Shown in pieces: positions 7,053-15,112 of a stretch of 33,170 nt of DNA. Every line of letters starts with the position of its first letter. The first letter of the stretch is position 1. The DNA is from a bacterium UBP6_UBA1177 (lineage in GTDB: Bacteria > UBP6 > UBA1177). The notes under the pieces are model-generated. The model made no database searches and was not told where the DNA came from. It was given only the letters and a program-made list of their open reading frames with translations. The stretch is taken from NCBI GenBank assembly GCA_002310995.1, contig DBYV01000010.1, forward strand, positions 1 to 33,170, given 5' to 3'. Position numbers and translations under genes: made by a program.

Positions 7053-8159
7053 ATGAAAAAACTTTTACTTATAGCGGCCGTTCTTGTGTTTGCAGTAATT
7101 TCATGCAAATCGGCTTCGGAAAAGGCTGAAAGCAAGTCCGAGGCTTCGCAGATCCCAGCTGAAAATGCAGAAAAACAGGAAGAAGAAAAACCTGCTCAGA
7201 ACGAAACTCCCGCTCCTGCGGAAGAGAACAAAACGGAGGAAAAAGCCATGCTTCCCCACCAGACAAACGATGAAAACGCGCCGGTAGTATATTTCATAAA
7301 AGAGATCACTCCCGAAGCACTTGTAAAAATCTACGACACTCTCGGCTGGAAGCCTGAAGGCAAAACGGGAGTCAAAATCAGCACGGGCGAATCGGAAAAG
7401 TCGAACCATCTGAGACCTGCTCTGATAAAGGATCTCGTGCAGAAAATAAACGGCACGATAGTCGAGTGCAATACAGCTTACCCCGGCAACCGCAACACGA
7501 ACAAAGCCCATCTCGAGGCACTCAAACAGCGCGGATACCTTGAGATCGCTCCTTTCGACCTTCTTGACGAGGAAGGCGAGATGCTGATACCGATTGAGGG
7601 AGCGAAACACCTTGTGAAAGGCGACTATGTCGGAACGCACTTCAAAAATTACGGCTCATACCTCGTTCTTTCGCACTTCAAAGGGCACCAGATGGCCGGT
7701 TTCGGCGGCGCGATAAAGAATCTTTCCATAGGCTTCGGAAGCGGAACGGACGTCGAACACTCCGGAAAAATTTATATTCACTCGGCAGGACAGGCGACAA
7801 AAGGCTGGGTCACGGCAGAGCAGACTGCGTTTCTCGAATCTATGGCTGAAGCGGCTAAAGGAGTATGTTCGGCTATGAACGGCGGCAAAAACATCGCTTT
7901 CATCAATGTTCTCAACCGCCTCAGCGTTGACTGCGACTGCAACGGGAACCCGACTGAACCCGACATGCACGATATCGGCATCGTCGCTTCACTTGACCCG
8001 CTTGCAATAGATCAGGCTTCGATAGACATGGTCTGGGCGGCGACCGATTCAAAATCGCTGAAAGAGCGCATCGAATCCCGCAAGGGGCTTCACACTCTCG
8101 ACTACGCAGCAGAAATCAAACTTGGGAACAGAAACTACAGACTTGTCGAGATAAAATAA
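7053..8159 (+). CDS. Exported DUF362-domain lipoprotein
   Basis: The first 18 residues form a lipoprotein signal with lipobox V-I-S-C (Cys18). An Ala/Glu/Pro/Lys-rich linker follows (residues about 19-70). The rest matches the DUF362 family: NHLRPALIKDLVQKI, CNTAYPGNRNTNKAHLEALKQRGY, SHFKGHQMAGFGGAIKNLSIGFGSG, CDCNGNPTEPDMHDIGIVASLDPLAIDQASIDMV. DUF362 proteins are often cytoplasmic and fused to or paired with ferredoxin domains. This one is lipid-anchored outside the cytoplasmic membrane and has no 4Fe-4S ferredoxin motif, although a C-D-C motif is present. The biochemical function of the family is not settled. AGGAGG precedes the ATG. It shares its operon with two membrane proteins and a TetR regulator. 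Confidence 0.85.
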   Translation: MKKLLLIAAVLVFAVISCKSASEKAESKSEASQIPAENAEKQEEEKPAQNETPAPAEENKTEEKAMLPHQTNDENAPVVYFIKEITPEALVKIYDTLGWKPEGKTGVKISTGESEKSNHLRPALIKDLVQKINGTIVECNTAYPGNRNTNKAHLEALKQRGYLEIAPFDLLDEEGEMLIPIEGAKHLVKGDYVGTHFKNYGSYLVLSHFKGHQMAGFGGAIKNLSIGFGSGTDVEHSGKIYIHSAGQATKGWVTAEQTAFLESMAEAAKGVCSAMNGGKNIAFINVLNRLSVDCDCNGNPTEPDMHDIGIVASLDPLAIDQASIDMVWAATDSKSLKERIESRKGLHTLDYAAEIKLGNRNYRLVEIK

Positions 8160-8186
8160 AAAATTCGTTTGGTATAGGAGAAGAAA

Positions 8187-8813
8187 ATGCCGAAATGTTC
8201 ACTTGAAACAATGGTGTGCAGGAGGGAAAAGCTGATTGATGCCTGCGAAAAGCTCTATCAGACAAAGACTTTCGATGAGATAACTTTAAAAGAAATCGGA
8301 GATGAAGCTGAGTTTACACGCACTGCGATATACAGCTATTTTCAGACAAAAGAGGAGATTTTTCTTGCACTTTTGCAGCGCGAATACGGAAAGTGGATCA
8401 AAGAACTTGAAAATATAGAACAGACGAAAGTAAAGCTCACGGCTTCAAAACTCGCAAAAATGCTGGCACTTTCGCTGCAGAACAGGGTGCAGCTCCTGAA
8501 ACTTCTCAGCATGAACCTTTATGCGATCGAAGAAAACAGCCGTGATGAAAATCTGCTGGAGTTCAAAAGGGTCTACAAAGCCTCTCTCGATGCAGTCGAC
8601 AGGTGCTTCAGGAAGTTCGATCCGAAGGCGTCTCCGGCCGAAAGTTATGCTTTCAGCTATCACTTCTTTCCCTTCATGTACGGCATTTATCCTTATGTTT
8701 TCCCGTCTGAAAAGCAGATCAAAGCGATGAAAACAGCCGGAATGAAACTGAAAAAACGGACGGTTTGTCAGCTCGCATACCCTGCTATCGTAAAAATGCT
8801 CGAAAAAAAATAA
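8187..8813 (+). CDS. TetR/AcrR-family transcriptional regulator
   Basis: The 208-aa protein has an N-terminal TetR helix-turn-helix at about residues 12-58: RREKLIDACEKLY, ITLKEIGDEAEFTRTAIYSYFQTKEEIFLALL. The C-terminal ligand/dimer domain is divergent and has several aromatic residues (SYAFSYHFFPFMYGIYPYVF). The ATG at 8187 is preceded by AGGAGA. It is the last gene of the operon starting at 6396 and ends at a hairpin terminator. The promoter of its own operon and that of larEBC carry the same pair of 13-bp palindromes, so it is the best local candidate to bind both; its ligand cannot be read from sequence. Confidence 0.9.
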   Translation: MPKCSLETMVCRREKLIDACEKLYQTKTFDEITLKEIGDEAEFTRTAIYSYFQTKEEIFLALLQREYGKWIKELENIEQTKVKLTASKLAKMLALSLQNRVQLLKLLSMNLYAIEENSRDENLLEFKRVYKASLDAVDRCFRKFDPKASPAESYAFSYHFFPFMYGIYPYVFPSEKQIKAMKTAGMKLKKRTVCQLAYPAIVKMLEKK

Positions 8814-8827
8814 AAACAGGCTATAAT
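8800..8827 (+). promoter_or_regulatory. Candidate promoter of the first protease gene, overlapping the terminator
   Basis: A consensus TATAAT (8822-8827) lies in the loop of the terminator. TCGAAA (8800-8805) stands 16 bases upstream as a weak -35. The spacing matches other promoters in the window. Transcription would start about 30 bases before the GTG at 8866. Confidence 0.45.
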
Positions 8828-8837
8828 CCCCTGTTTT
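8813..8837 (+). terminator. Intrinsic terminator after the TetR gene
   Basis: Stem AAAACAGG (8813-8820) pairs with CCTGTTTT (8830-8837) around a nine-base loop and runs into a T tract to 8840. It begins at the TetR stop codon. Confidence 0.75.
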
Positions 8838-8865
8838 TTTCTTTAAATTTCGACGGAGGCCCGGG

Positions 8866-11800
8866 GTGAAAAAGATTTTTCTTGTGTTTACAATCTTTTT
8901 TAGTGTTCTTGCCGTAAGCGGCGCAGAGCTTTTCTACAGCGACGGAACAAGCATTCCGATGAAAAAATCGGAGGAATTGAGCGCGGTAAAAACTACAGCG
9001 CGGGATGCGGATAACCAGAAAGGCGCTGTTTACCGCATGAATACCGGAAAATATGTCTATTCTTTTGTCAGCGGGAGCGGAAAAAAAGGGGTCGACACTC
9101 TTCCCGTTTATTTTCTGGGAAACGAACCTGTCGTTGCCGAAAGAACGCTGCTGTGGCGCGGTGAAAAACCGATAGAGTATATGGAAGAAAAGTATAATAT
9201 GAAACTTACCGAAATATTTCCGACTTATCCGCTTTACGCTTTTTCTGTCGAAGGTGACAGTGTCGAGATCTCCGAGAAAATAGTGAAAAACGGTGACGGT
9301 TACGCGTTTGCCGATATCGTCCGCGAGACGATCCTTCATTTTGTGCCGGAAAGCGCACCGCAGGATGATTATTTCGGTACGCAATGGCATCTGCACAATA
9401 CCGGAACGGCCTCATTCCATTATAGCAATATCGATCTTGACAGACCTGTTGCGGCAAACGCCGACACAAAATTCCTTCAGATGCTCGAATTTCTGCACAA
9501 CAACAATATTGAAGCCGATACGAACACCAAAATTGCGATAATGGATACCGGTGTTGCGCCTGATCATGAAGATCTGACGAACCTTGATGTCGGTTGGAAC
9601 GCTTTGGAGAATAAAGAGGGCGGCTATCCCGACAGCAATGTGTCTGACACGGTTACTCACGGAACGACATGCGCCGGTGTGAGTGCCGGAGTCGGCAACG
9701 ATATCGGAATGAGCGGAGTATGTCCGTGGTGCAGGATTTATCCTGTAAAATGGCAGACAGGACACGGTGCGACATCTCATTCAACTTCCGATATGCTGCC
9801 CGTTTACGAAAAATATGTGGCGGATCCCGATATAACCACGATAAACTGCAGTTTCGGCCCGAGCTCTCAATACGGGGTCAGCTATCTTTATCCTGGTGAA
9901 ATCGAAGCGATACGAAGCTTTATGGAGCATGGAAGAGACGGAAAAGGCGGTGTTGTCGTCTATGCATCAGGAAACGACGGTACCGATTCCTCATACAACC
10001 GGCTTTTCGAATACGATTTCAAATTCAAAAGAAACGGTGTCGAAGTCAGCAACAGAGTCGTTACGGTAAACGCATCTACCGCATGGGATACCAGAGCCGA
10101 ATATTCGAATTACGGCCCTGCATCCACTGTTTCCGCTCCTTCACTTTCGAACGGACCGGTGGTAGGTATTGCGACGGCTACGATCCCTGGTGCCGGAGAG
10201 TTTCCGGCAGACGGCTCGGATTACACGCGTCTTTTCAGCGGAACTTCCGCTGCCGCTCCTGTCGTTTCAGGCTTGTTCGGTGTCCTGTTCAGCATAAATC
10301 CCGACCTCACGCTTGAAGAGGTGGTCGATATTCTGAAAAGAAGTGCCGACAAAATAAATCCCTCAACAGGTCTCTGGGATGAGAACGGTTTCAGTGTGAA
10401 ATACGGCTACGGCAGGGTAAATCTTGAAAAAGCGGTGCGTCTCGCCAAAGGTTTTGAAATGTGCGGAAATGTTTCGACCGAAGTTTGCGGGAACCATCTT
10501 GACGATGACTGCGATGGCTATGTCGATGAAGGTGAAGAGTGTTCTTCACCGCTTCCTGCCGGAAAGCCGTGCTCAACGGATGCCGATTGTGTGAGCGGCC
10601 CGTGGACGGCTTCCGATGTTGTATGTCTTACATCTCGTGAAGCGTGGGTATTTAAAGGCGGATACTGTTTCGTAAAATCAAGTCTCTATTCCTCAAGTCT
10701 GACCTATTCCTTTGCACCGTGTTCCGACGGAACAAAGATTCTCGGCGGCAGAGAAAATAACTACGATTATTACTGTGCGCTTGAATGCAACAGAGAGCAT
10801 CCGTGTCAGAGAGAAGGATATTACTGCACCGATGAAGTTCTCGGTATCTGTGTGCCGCTCTGTTCGAACGATTCTGACTGCACTGAAGGTTATTCATGCA
10901 GCAACAGCGGACACTGCACTTCGATGTGCGGAAACGGCAGGATCGATGATGGCGAGGCTTGCGACGACGGCGACGACAACGGTGCAACATACTGTGCTTA
11001 CGGCGAGACGAGCTGCACTGTCTGCACCTCGGAATGCCAGCAGGCGGCTGGAAAGACTTCGTACTGCGGCGACCGCGCGATCGATCCACACTACGGCGAA
11101 GAATGTGACAAAGGTTCGTATTACAACGGAAATCTGAACTGCGCTTACGGCGAAATGAGCTGCACTGTCTGCACATCTGACTGCAAGGAAACTGCCGGAA
11201 CGATCTCCTACTGCGGCGACGGGGTAAGAAACACAGGTTACGAAGCCTGCGATAACGGCACCGACAACGGCAGAACGGACTGTGTTTACGGCGAATATTC
11301 CTGCACAGTCTGCACGGCTGACTGTTACACGGCCTCTGGAGCGACATCCTACTGCGGCGACAGCAGAATAGACGCATCCAACGGAGAAGTTTGTGACAAC
11401 GGATCCGGCAACGGCAGAACGAACTGCGCATACGGCGAACATTCCTGCACAGTCTGCACATCTGATTGTCACACGGATGATGGAATCACATCCTACTGCG
11501 GCGACAGCAGAATAGACACATCCAACGGCGAAGGCTGCGACGTTGGTCCTGACAACGGAATGATAACTGACTGCGCATACGGCGAGACTTCATGCACGGT
11601 CTGCACGGCTGACTGCCACACGGCGGCTGGAGCGACATCATACTGCGGCGACAGCAGAATAGACGCATCCAACGGAGAAGTTTGTGACAACGGATCCGAC
11701 AACGGAAGAACTGCATGCGCATACGGCGAGACTTCATGCACGGTCTGCACTACCGGCTGCCAACCGGTGGAAGGCACGGTTTCTTACTGCGGCGACAGCA

Positions 11801-12579
11801 GAATAGACACATCCAACGGCGAAGGCTGCGACATTGGTCCTGACAACGGAATGATAACGGACTGCGCATACGGCGAGACTTCGTGCACGGTCTGCACGGC
11901 TGACTGCCACACGGCCGCGGGAACGACATCTTACTGCGGTGACGGAACTGTTGACAGCGCAAACGGCGAAGCGTGTGACAACGCGTTTGACAACGGCAGA
12001 ACAAACTGCGTTTACGGCGAAGAGAGCTGCATAGTCTGCACGGCTGATTGTCACACGGATGCTGGAACTGTATCCTACTGCGGCGACGGCAATATCGATG
12101 CCGAAAACGGTGAGATTTGTGATGACGGAGCAGACAACGGAATGAACGGTCATTGCACTTCGGAATGTAAAGAGGAAGAGGAAGTTCCGGATGAAGGCGA
12201 CACTACTCCTGACGAAGGCGACACTACTCCTGACGAGGGCGACACAGCTCCGGATGAAGGAGATACAACTCCGGACGAGGGCGATACCGCTCCAGACGAA
12301 GGTGATACTGCACCGGACGAAGGCGATACTGCTCCAGACGAAGGAGATACTGCTCCAGATGAAGGTGACACCGCTCCAGACGAAGGTGATACTGCTCCAG
12401 ACGAAGGTGATACTGCTCCGGACGAAGGTGACACCGCTCCAGATGAAGGTGACACCGCTCCAGATGAAGGCGATAATGTCGAAGCAGATGATAGCTCAGA
12501 AAAACCAGTTTCCGATGATGAAAATGCCGCAACTGAAGACAAGAAAAAAAGCGGAGGCTGTTCGGTTCTTGTGCTCTAA
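8866..12579 (+). CDS. Secreted subtilisin-like (S8) protease with long Cys-repeat and PDEGDT-repeat tail
   Basis: A signal peptide (MKKIFLVFTIFFSVLAVSGA) precedes a pro-region. The S8 domain has Asp227 (IMDTG), His265 (HGTTCAG), the oxyanion Asn370 (ASGNDG) and Ser461 (SGTSAAAP). After it come a MopE-like Asp-rich motif (CGNHLDDDCDGYVDEG), Cys-rich modules, eight full and one partial 46-49-residue Cys repeats (from residue 688), fourteen PDEGDTx repeats, and the C-terminus DKKKSGGCSVLVL. The start is GTG at 8866, after GGAGG. It is the first of three tandem paralogues and is likely a cell-surface or released protease; the acidic and Asp-rich regions may bind calcium (inference). A conserved C286-P-W-C289 lies in the catalytic domain. 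At 1237 aa it is much longer than the two paralogues because of the repeats. Confidence 0.93.
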   Translation: MKKIFLVFTIFFSVLAVSGAELFYSDGTSIPMKKSEELSAVKTTARDADNQKGAVYRMNTGKYVYSFVSGSGKKGVDTLPVYFLGNEPVVAERTLLWRGEKPIEYMEEKYNMKLTEIFPTYPLYAFSVEGDSVEISEKIVKNGDGYAFADIVRETILHFVPESAPQDDYFGTQWHLHNTGTASFHYSNIDLDRPVAANADTKFLQMLEFLHNNNIEADTNTKIAIMDTGVAPDHEDLTNLDVGWNALENKEGGYPDSNVSDTVTHGTTCAGVSAGVGNDIGMSGVCPWCRIYPVKWQTGHGATSHSTSDMLPVYEKYVADPDITTINCSFGPSSQYGVSYLYPGEIEAIRSFMEHGRDGKGGVVVYASGNDGTDSSYNRLFEYDFKFKRNGVEVSNRVVTVNASTAWDTRAEYSNYGPASTVSAPSLSNGPVVGIATATIPGAGEFPADGSDYTRLFSGTSAAAPVVSGLFGVLFSINPDLTLEEVVDILKRSADKINPSTGLWDENGFSVKYGYGRVNLEKAVRLAKGFEMCGNVSTEVCGNHLDDDCDGYVDEGEECSSPLPAGKPCSTDADCVSGPWTASDVVCLTSREAWVFKGGYCFVKSSLYSSSLTYSFAPCSDGTKILGGRENNYDYYCALECNREHPCQREGYYCTDEVLGICVPLCSNDSDCTEGYSCSNSGHCTSMCGNGRIDDGEACDDGDDNGATYCAYGETSCTVCTSECQQAAGKTSYCGDRAIDPHYGEECDKGSYYNGNLNCAYGEMSCTVCTSDCKETAGTISYCGDGVRNTGYEACDNGTDNGRTDCVYGEYSCTVCTADCYTASGATSYCGDSRIDASNGEVCDNGSGNGRTNCAYGEHSCTVCTSDCHTDDGITSYCGDSRIDTSNGEGCDVGPDNGMITDCAYGETSCTVCTADCHTAAGATSYCGDSRIDASNGEVCDNGSDNGRTACAYGETSCTVCTTGCQPVEGTVSYCGDSRIDTSNGEGCDIGPDNGMITDCAYGETSCTVCTADCHTAAGTTSYCGDGTVDSANGEACDNAFDNGRTNCVYGEESCIVCTADCHTDAGTVSYCGDGNIDAENGEICDDGADNGMNGHCTSECKEEEEVPDEGDTTPDEGDTTPDEGDTAPDEGDTTPDEGDTAPDEGDTAPDEGDTAPDEGDTAPDEGDTAPDEGDTAPDEGDTAPDEGDTAPDEGDTAPDEGDNVEADDSSEKPVSDDENAATEDKKKSGGCSVLVL
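10927..12168 (+). repeat. Tandem Cys-rich 46-49-residue repeats in the first protease
   Basis: Units start at 10927, 11065, 11212, 11353, 11497, 11644, 11788 and 11935, with a partial one at 12079. The consensus is CGDxxID-(x)n-C-D-N-G-x-D-N-G-x-x-x-C-A-Y-G-E-x-S-C-T-V-C-T-x-D-C, similar to DUF4215-type modules. Units 4-5 (11353-11643) and 6-7 (11644-11934) form a higher-order duplication of exactly 291 bp. Confidence 0.9.
12187..12480 (+). repeat. 21-bp tandem repeat encoding PDEGDTA/T, 14 copies
   Basis: Fourteen in-frame copies of a seven-residue unit (P-D-E-G-D-T-A or -T) follow one another without interruption. Codons vary between copies (for example GAC/GAT, GGC/GGT/GGA), so the array is not brand new. 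It encodes an acidic, extended spacer before the C-terminal tag. Confidence 0.95.
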
Positions 12580-12615
12580 ATTGTCTAAATCTTGAATTTT
12601 TTATTGAGGTATTTG

Positions 12616-15030
12616 ATGAAAAAGATTTTTCTTGTGTTAGTGCTCATTCTGAGTGTTTCAGCTGTGAACGGTGCCGAGCTTTTTTACAGCAACGGAACAA
12701 GTGTTTCTGTAGAAAAAGCGGATGAGTTCAGTGCTGTCAAAACTTCTGCTACGCAGGCTGCGAGTCTGAAAAATGTGTTTTACCGCATGAATAGCGGAAA
12801 ATATGTTTATTCTTTCGTAAGAGGAACCGGAAAAAAAGGCGGAGACGAACTTCCGGTTTATTATCTCGGAAACGAACTTGTAGTTGCCGAAAGAACGGTT
12901 TTCTGGCGCGGTGAAAAATCTGTCGAATATATGGAAGAAAAGTATGGGATGAAACTTGCCGAGATTTTCCCGACTTATCCTCTCTACTCCTTTTCGGTTC
13001 AGGGTGACAGTGTTGAAACTGCCGAAAAAATCGTAAAAAACGGTGATGGTTACGCGTTTCCTGATTTTGTCCGTGAGACTCAACATTATTTTGGACCGGA
13101 AAATGAGCCTGAAAACGATGATTCGGAAAGTCTTGATTTCGTTCCTGAAAGCGGCCCGGAAGATCCTTACTTTGATGTGCAGTGGCATCTTCAAAACAAC
13201 GGAGAAGTTCTGAATTATCAGGGGGTAATGGTAAAAACCATGAAGAACGCCGATATAAAGTTCATTCAGGCGCTCGAATTCCTGAATTCAAACGGAATAA
13301 AAGTAAATCCGAACACTAAAATCGCAATAATGGATACGGGTGTCATTACTGACCATGAAGATCTGACAAACGTTGAAACAGGATACGATGCTCTGAACAA
13401 GACTGACGGTGGTTATCCTGATCCTGCTGCTGTGACCGAAACCCCAGGATATGCGAAACACGGAACAAACTGTGCAGGTGTCAGTGCAGGTGTCAGTAAC
13501 GAAATCGGAATAATCGGAGTATGTCCGTGGTGTAGAATTTATCCTGTAAGATGGCTTAGCGGCGGAGCTGAGGATCCTGTGTGGTCTGATTCAGATATGA
13601 TTACAGTTTACGAAAAATATGTCGCAGATCCTGATATTACCACGATAAACTGTAGTTTCGGCCCGAAGTATTCAGACGGTATTGCTGAAGTTACTCCTGG
13701 TGCAGTCGAAGCAGTCAGGAATTTTATGCAGAACGGAAGAGGAGGAAAAGGCGGTGTTGTCGTCCATTCATCTGGTAACAACAGTGTCAATGCCTCTTAC
13801 AAACGGTATTTCGAGTATGATTTCACATTTGAAAGAAACGGCGCCGAAGTCACAGACAGAGTTATCGCGGTAAATGCTTCTTCTGCCTGGGACACGAGAG
13901 TTGAATACTCGAATTTCGGTTATGTCTCTACCGTTGCTGCTCCTTCGAAATCACAGAATATGAAAGTCGGTATCGCAACAACTACACTCCGTGGTTACGG
14001 CACATACCCGTCAGACGGAAAAGACTACACACTTAATTTTTCAGGAACTTCTGCCTCTGCGCCGATTGTTTCCGGTTTGTTCGGGGTACTTTTCAGCGTG
14101 AATCCCGAACTTACGCTTGAGGAGGCGGTTGATATCCTCAAGCAAAGTGCAGATAAAATCAATCCCGAAACAGGTTTCTGGGATGAAAACGGTTTCAGCG
14201 TGAAATACGGCTACGGAAGGGTAAATCTGGAAAAAGCGGTGCGCCTTGCCGTCGGAGAGCCGATGTGCGCGGAAGTCAAGGAGGAAGAATGCGGCAACCA
14301 TCTTGACGACGACTGCGACGGCTATGTTGATGAAGGATGCGCGGAAGAACTTACTGCCGGAAAACCGTGTGAAACAGCATCCGACTGCACGACAGATTCT
14401 TTGACAACCAGTTATGTCAGATGTGTCAAGAAGTTTGTTCCTGTTGTTTTTAAAGAAGGTTACTGTTTCATAAGATCGACAAATTATGTGCCGTGTCCTG
14501 ACGGAACAAAAAGTTGGGATTTGGAAGATAACGTTAAATTTTGTGCACTTGAGTGCAACAGTTCTCATCCTTGCGAAAGATCCGGATATTACTGCACCGA
14601 TGAAATTCTCGGTATTTGTCTTCCTCGTTGCTCGGACAATTCGGACTGTACGGAAGGTTATATCTGCGGAGAAGACGGCAAATGCGCAGCAGGGGAGTGG
14701 ACGGACGAAGACTCTGACAACGAACCTGAAGATACGGATGAAACGGTGGATATTGATGAAGTTCCTGACAACGAGGAAATACAGGATAACGAGGAAATAT
14801 CTGGTGACGAAGAAACTCATGACAGTGCTGATACTTCCGGCAGTGAAGAAATTTCAGACAACAGCGAAAATCCTGATGAAGGTGAGACTGCGGCTGACAG
14901 CGAAATTTCATCCGATGATGATGCAACTGAACCAGACGACACTTCTGAAGAGCAGTCTTCCGATGATGAAAATGCCGCAACTGAAAACAAGAAAAAAAGT
15001 GGCGGCTGTTCGGTTCTTGTGCTTGAATAA
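12616..15030 (+). CDS. Secreted subtilisin-like (S8) protease, second paralogue
   Basis: Signal peptide MKKIFLVLVLILSVSAVNGA, pro-region, then an S8 domain with Asp240, His282 (KHGTNCAG) and Ser479 (SGTSASAP). GVCPWCRIYPV is conserved with the first paralogue. CGNHLDDDCDGYVDEGC and a short Cys-rich segment follow, then an Asp/Glu-rich linker and the C-terminus KKKSGGCSVLVLE. The tag is one residue longer than in the first paralogue because the stop codon is displaced. The ATG at 12616 has GAGG upstream; an earlier in-frame TTG at 12592 lies before that site and is rejected. The 804-aa protein lacks the large repeat arrays. It lies 36 bases after the first protease, so co-transcription is plausible. 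Confidence 0.93.
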   Translation: MKKIFLVLVLILSVSAVNGAELFYSNGTSVSVEKADEFSAVKTSATQAASLKNVFYRMNSGKYVYSFVRGTGKKGGDELPVYYLGNELVVAERTVFWRGEKSVEYMEEKYGMKLAEIFPTYPLYSFSVQGDSVETAEKIVKNGDGYAFPDFVRETQHYFGPENEPENDDSESLDFVPESGPEDPYFDVQWHLQNNGEVLNYQGVMVKTMKNADIKFIQALEFLNSNGIKVNPNTKIAIMDTGVITDHEDLTNVETGYDALNKTDGGYPDPAAVTETPGYAKHGTNCAGVSAGVSNEIGIIGVCPWCRIYPVRWLSGGAEDPVWSDSDMITVYEKYVADPDITTINCSFGPKYSDGIAEVTPGAVEAVRNFMQNGRGGKGGVVVHSSGNNSVNASYKRYFEYDFTFERNGAEVTDRVIAVNASSAWDTRVEYSNFGYVSTVAAPSKSQNMKVGIATTTLRGYGTYPSDGKDYTLNFSGTSASAPIVSGLFGVLFSVNPELTLEEAVDILKQSADKINPETGFWDENGFSVKYGYGRVNLEKAVRLAVGEPMCAEVKEEECGNHLDDDCDGYVDEGCAEELTAGKPCETASDCTTDSLTTSYVRCVKKFVPVVFKEGYCFIRSTNYVPCPDGTKSWDLEDNVKFCALECNSSHPCERSGYYCTDEILGICLPRCSDNSDCTEGYICGEDGKCAAGEWTDEDSDNEPEDTDETVDIDEVPDNEEIQDNEEISGDEETHDSADTSGSEEISDNSENPDEGETAADSEISSDDDATEPDDTSEEQSSDDENAATENKKKSGGCSVLVLE

Positions 15031-15112
15031 TCTCAAAAAAAACACATGGATTTTTATAGAAAATTAAATACAATCATACGTTTTTTTCTTTGAATTTTTA
15101 TCGAGGTATCTG

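Noticed and set aside
12187..12480. Regular short repeats that could suggest a CRISPR array
   Set aside because: The 21-bp units are contiguous with no spacers and keep the reading frame of a protease gene.
10652..12542. Several long open frames on the minus strand opposite the first protease, rich in Cys/Arg/Ser or in Pro-Ser-Ser-Gly repeats
   Set aside because: They mirror the codon bias and tandem repeats of the protease on the plus strand, have no ribosome sites and no recognisable domains.
12592..12615. TTG at 12592 as start of the second protease
   Set aside because: It would add eight residues before a perfect signal peptide, and the GAGG site serves ATG 12616.
14041..14820. 259-residue open frame on the minus strand
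   Set aside because: It is antisense to the second protease, hydrophobic and Phe/Arg-rich as expected for a shadow frame, with no start signals.
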